From positions 1-22,239 of the forward strand of contig JAYMTA010001038.1 in assembly GCA_036897625.1 (NCBI GenBank): a DNA stretch of 22,239 nucleotides. The letters are read 5' to 3'. The number at the start of each line of letters is the position of its first letter. The first letter of the stretch is position 1. The translations under genes were made by a program, and so were the position numbers. Shown piece by piece: positions 18,191-22,239 of this stretch. Origin of the DNA: Pelargonium cotyledonis. Its lineage: Eukaryota; Streptophyta; Magnoliopsida; Geraniales; Geraniaceae. The notes beneath the pieces were generated by a model. The model was not told where the DNA came from. It saw only the letters and a program-made list of their open reading frames with translations, and searched no databases.

Positions 18191-18380
18191 GGTCAATTTT
18201 GTTATCAACGTTTGATTAAATAGTCTAAGTAGTACTCAATTTTAAACTTTAGTCAATGTAGTACCCAATTAAAATTTTATATAGTCTAAGTAGTACCTTC
18301 TCTAACACCGTTACATATTTCATCTATTTTTTGATGAGATGGTAGTAGACAAATGATGTGACGCCACGTTAGATATCTAA
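18190..18380. repeat. candidate left end of the MULE, with internal short repeats
   Basis: Begins GGGTCAATTTTGTTATCAACG. It contains TAGTCTAAGTAGTAC exactly at 18221-18235 and 18282-18296, plus a changed copy at 18250-18264. It ends with TGATGTGACGCCACGTTAG, a phrase type common in terminal repeats of plant Mutator-like elements. It lies about 0.9 kb before the transposase remnant. No inverted partner was found before the right edge, so the assignment as a terminus is tentative. Confidence 0.35.
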
Positions 18381-19239
18381 ATTGTGATTAAGAGTCACAC
18401 ATATAAATGTATCCAAACACTATTAAATTGTTAGGTTAAATTAGGGTAATTCAAATGTTATTATCTAACCTTCTTTTCTTTTCTTCTAATCATTGGTATT
18501 TGGGTAATTAGTTCCTGCACAGTCTCAAATCATTGATTCACGTTGCAATCTTATTGTTTGTTCAAGGTAATTAATGTTCTTTCAATTTTCTCTTATGGTT
18601 GTTGTTGGTGTCAATATTGTGCTATTGGTTTGAGTACCTTATTGAAATGTATGATTGATTGACCGTTTATTCATTGAACTGCTTCTTTAATGTGTAACCT
18701 ATAATAAGTTGTTTGTCAATTCCTACTTCAGAATTTTCTATCTACAAAAAATACTGTAGTATTATTCTATTTAATCAATTAGGATGACATGATTTGAACC
18801 ACGGGCCTAAGCTAAGGTCCAAGTTTAAGGCTCCAGATCTTTTTGCGTAATTTACTTCTATTTCATCAAAATTGACCACGTATATGTGATTGCTTTCTAG
18901 GGTGTTCACAAGAGAAACAGAATCATTTCCTTTACAATAATAGAGTTATATTAAAATTATTTTTAAGAGTACTTTATTTCCTAGGGGAGACTACTGCCAA
19001 AAAAAAGAGATATGACTAAGGTATAATTAATGCTACAAGAGATGTTCTTTGACTTTCATCAAGTTAGAGATAATAGAATTTCAGCACATATATTGATACT
19101 TGGTCTGTACAAAAACAAATGCTAAAAGATATACAGTATTAGATATACAGTATTAGAGATGAAGTAATAATAGATCAAGAGATTCCGGCGAAGCCGAAAG
19201 AGAAAGACAACGTGTAAGAACACATCAAAATAGAGGAGT

Positions 19240-21644
19240 CAGTACAGTGATGAAAGCTCTAGTGAAAGTGCAGTAGAATCGAACTCCGAAGATGAAATCC
19301 TACCATAAGATAAAGTTCTTTCAGATGCTGACGACGAAATATTAGAAGATGGTAGGATAAAACATGTGATGGATGATCCTGCAAAATATTTTCTCGGTTT
19401 TCACAAGGAATTAGCTTTTATATGCCCGCAACAATTCTGAGAGTGCGTGATGAGATATTCTATTGAGAAAAAGGGTTGCAATCAGATTTACCAAAAAAAC
19501 CAAAAAAACATATATGTTGTGTTTGTACATGGGAAAAAGGAACTTGTAGATGAAGGGTGTGGGCATCATGGTCGAAACCTCATTGTGGTGGTATTTTTAA
19601 AGTGAAAAAGTTGAGGAGTAAGCACTCGTATGGCCATACCGGGACTCTTACCCTTGTTAACATGAAGTTTCTTGTGGAAAAATTTAGAGGATTCATCTTG
19701 AGAACTCCAAGACTCACATGTACATCATCACAGTTACACATTCATGATGTACTAAAGATTGATATGGCAAATAATAGAAGATTAAAGAAAATTCATGAAG
19801 AGATGAAAGTAAAATTCATACTTAGCAGAATTTGCTTATGTACATGCTTATGCTGCTGAACTAAGAATGTCAAATCCAGGAACTACAGTTGAGATTGAAT
19901 CTGTTTTATCTGACATTATTGAAAAAGAGCATTTTAGAAGAATGTATGTGTGTTTTGATGCACTAAAAAAGGGTTTTATCTCTGGTTGTAGAAAATTTAT
20001 TGGGTTTGATGGTTGTTTTTTAAAATGGGTTCTTAAAGGTGAATTACTAACTGCAATAGAAAAATATGCTAATAATCAAATGTATCCTGTAGCATGGGCA
20101 ATTGTGGAAGTAGAATGCACCAGCTCATGGATGTGGTTTTTGGAGCTGCTGAAGAAGGATTTGCAAATAAACACAGGTTTTGGATGGACTTTTATGTCTG
20201 ATAGGCAAAAGGAATAAAAAATTGTTATATTGTATATTATTTCTAGCATTTTTAATATTGATTTATATATTTAACATTTGTATATTTGTATTGTATAGGG
20301 ACTTATAAATGCAATACAAGACATATTTCCTGAGGCAGAACAAAGAATGTGTGCTAGACATTTATTTGCTCAATGGAAGAGAGAGAATAAAAGAAACGAG
20401 TTGAAGATGAGTTGGTGGGTAGTACAAAAAGAAACATGTATTCCAGATCATAACAAGAGAGTAAGCTTGCTTTGTGACTTGTCTTTATCTGCATACACTG
20501 ATATGATTGATCAATGTCATCCGAAATATAGATGTAGAGCATTCTTCAATGTGATGTCTCATGTGGAAAATGTAGATAATAATTGTTTTGAGAGTTTTAA
20601 TGCTTTAATAATTGGAGCTAGAGGCAAGTCCATCATTAGCATGTTAGAAGATATAAGGGAGTATATTATGAAAAGAATGGTAGCCAAAAAAGAATTTGAA
20701 AATTCATGGGTATTAGATTGTGGTCCTAGGATCAAGAAGAGGTTAAATGAAAGTGTAGAGTATGCTTGTGAGTGGATGGTCGTCCACAATGGTGTTGGTG
20801 GATATAAAGTGAAGAGAATTGGTGGAAAAGATAACGATAAACATGTTGTGTTGTTAAGTGAAAAAAGTTGCACATGTAGAAGGTGGCAATTAAGTGGAAT
20901 TCTATGTGTGCATGCAGTAAGGGCAATGCAACATGATGGTCATGAAACTGAAGGTTATATTCACAATTCGTTATCTAAGGAAGCATATATGAGATATTAT
21001 GAACATATAATTCAATCTGTCATGGGTCAAGAATTTTGGCATTCAACTAGAAATAGCCCTTTATTGCTTTTGGTTGCTAGACCGATGCCAGGGAGATCTA
21101 GAACTAAAAGAATCAAAGAAGTTGGTGATACTTTGGGAAAGAGTACAACTCATGATTCAAACACTAGTATAAGAGTGGAGAAACAAAAGAGACAAATGAG
21201 TTATAGTCATTGCAAGTTACTTGGACATAATAAAAGAGGTTGCCCAGCAAGAAAATGACATGAAGATAATACTCAAGTATGAATTTCTAGTTTTGAGTCT
21301 TAGTTTAAGAAAATTTTACAATATATCAAATATTTATAAGTAATGCATGAACTTTTTTTAGGAAATACACACATGACAATATCATTGTTGGCTCTTCACA
21401 ACCTCAACCAAGATTCGAAGGATTTGGTCTTTATCAAAAACCCCGTACAGGGATTGCAATATTTAATGTAAGTTATGTTTGCATTGTCGTATACAATATC
21501 AAGTACTACAAATTTTGTATTAACATTAGTATTTTATTTGTTGATTTGTAGCCTGGACACACTAACCAACATTTAATCAATGTTGGTGGTAAAAGAACAA
21601 ATGCAACAAATGAGGAAGGGGCGTCTGGAATGGAGAAAAACTAA
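19240..21644 (+). pseudogene. decayed Mutator-like (MULE) transposase
   Basis: A plant MuDR-type transposase can be followed in pieces. An acidic N-terminal part (about 19270-19440) is followed by the MuDR DNA-binding region with RVWASWSKPHCGGIFKVKKL (about 19553-19612). The DDE core has IGFDGCFLKW (first Asp), TFMSDRQKG (second Asp, across the intron) and CFESFNALI (Glu). The SWIM zinc finger is CTCRRWQLSGILCVH, and a zinc knuckle, SHCKLLGHNKRGC, lacks its first Cys. Breaks include stops at about 19308 and 19438 and TGA in place of Trp at about 19550. There are frame changes near 19500 and 19820. A splice donor is changed to GA (20212), with its acceptor at 20298 still present, and TGA lies at 21256-21258. 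Further C-terminal exon-like pieces remain at 21362-21467 (GFGLYQKPRTGIAIFN) and 21552-21644. The largest open pieces are 19867-20217 and 20347-21258. It cannot make an active protein as it stands. Confidence 0.88.
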
Positions 21645-22239
21645 ACTTCTATCTAGTATGCTGTAATTTTTTATTTTTTTTTTGAGTGTGTAAACTTAAA
21701 TTTTGCAGAGATTTCAAATATGTTTTTTTAAGGCGAATTTTGAGGATTTACATAGACATACAGTTTAATACTTTATGTTTTTGATGGATTATGAATAGAA
21801 ATTTGATTTGTGTAATGTTTTGTTAAGGTTGTTGGGTTATAGTTTTAAATTAACCCATTTATAATGTATATCCGTATTTCAATCTAACAAAACTAGAGGC
21901 ATCGGTGCCTTTAGTATGTCTTTAGAGATTGATGTACAAAAAAAACATACACCTTTAGTATGTCTTTAGAGATTGATGTACAAAAAAAACATACTTCTTA
22001 TCAAGATACTGTCCTAACAAGCTTATAATTTCAGTTTTTAGTAACAACAAGATATCTGGTACTTTTTTTTTTTTTTTTAGGGATATCTGGTACTTGAAGA
22101 TGTGCTCTTGAGCAAAATTAATCATTTTATAATGTATACATGGGCATTATCTTCTTGCAAGGGAAGAGAAAAATGAGCATACAAGAAGAATTGAGCCTAC
22201 ATGGGCATTAACAATAAACAATATATATATATATATATA
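21645..22239. other. AT-rich DNA downstream of the MULE with short repeats
   Basis: No coding frame. It contains the 44-bp tandem repeat listed separately. There is also a 13-bp direct repeat GATATCTGGTACT (22051-22063 and 22082-22094) around a poly-T run, and TACATGGGCATTA at 22137 and 22198. The window ends in an (AT)n tract at 22222-22239. Confidence 0.6.
21908..21994. repeat. 44-bp perfect tandem duplication
   Basis: A 43-base segment beginning CCTTTAGTATGTCTTTAGAG occurs at 21908-21950 and again without change at 21952-21994. The lack of differences points to a recent slippage duplication. Confidence 0.85.

Overview
The window looks like nuclear DNA of a dicot plant. Coding exons are separated by short AT-rich GT-AG introns, the gene families are plant-specific, and the intergenic DNA is very AT-rich and full of transposon relics. 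No tRNA, rRNA, CRISPR array or bacterial-style operon is visible. I cannot name the species.

Layout. 1-3500 is AT-rich and has no convincing gene. It holds a possible 3' end of a gene cut by the left edge, a retroposon-like 3' end, a cluster of site II (TGGGCY) promoter motifs and a complete Stowaway-type MITE with TA duplications. 3500-7040 has no solid protein gene, but it shows splice-site-bounded stretches that could belong to a non-coding or leader transcript, a 44-codon ORF and a 3-unit tandem repeat. 7197-8613 is a six-exon MYB-CC (GARP) transcription factor close to PHL8. 9178-10996 and 13481-15237 are two three-exon genes for secreted HOTHEAD/mandelonitrile-lyase-like GMC oxidoreductases. 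15523-16206 (minus) is a single-exon RING-H2 gene of the MPSR1 type. It lacks an ATG at the expected start and has Tyr at the eighth zinc position. 18200-21650 is a decayed Mutator-like (MULE) transposase copy.

The most informative structure is the history of the middle region. The ancestral order was probably MYB-CC, GMC, RING. A block running from inside the last MYB-CC exon (about 8425), through the GMC gene, to the 3' flank shared with the RING gene (about 15490) was duplicated in tandem. This left a broken MYB-CC last-exon fragment at 11187-11348 and two GMC paralogues. The DNA upstream of the second GMC copy was later replaced by about 2 kb that includes a foldback, Mutator-like MITE (11523-11868) with a 9-bp target duplication. 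Only about 30 bp upstream of its ATG still matches copy 1, so the two enzymes now sit behind unrelated promoters.

I found no clearly new multi-gene system. The findings most worth following are the duplication with promoter replacement, the RING gene with two unusual positions, and the unexplained transcript-like leader region. All exon models were made by eye from splice consensus, reading frame and family knowledge. Family names rest on remembered motifs, not on a database search.
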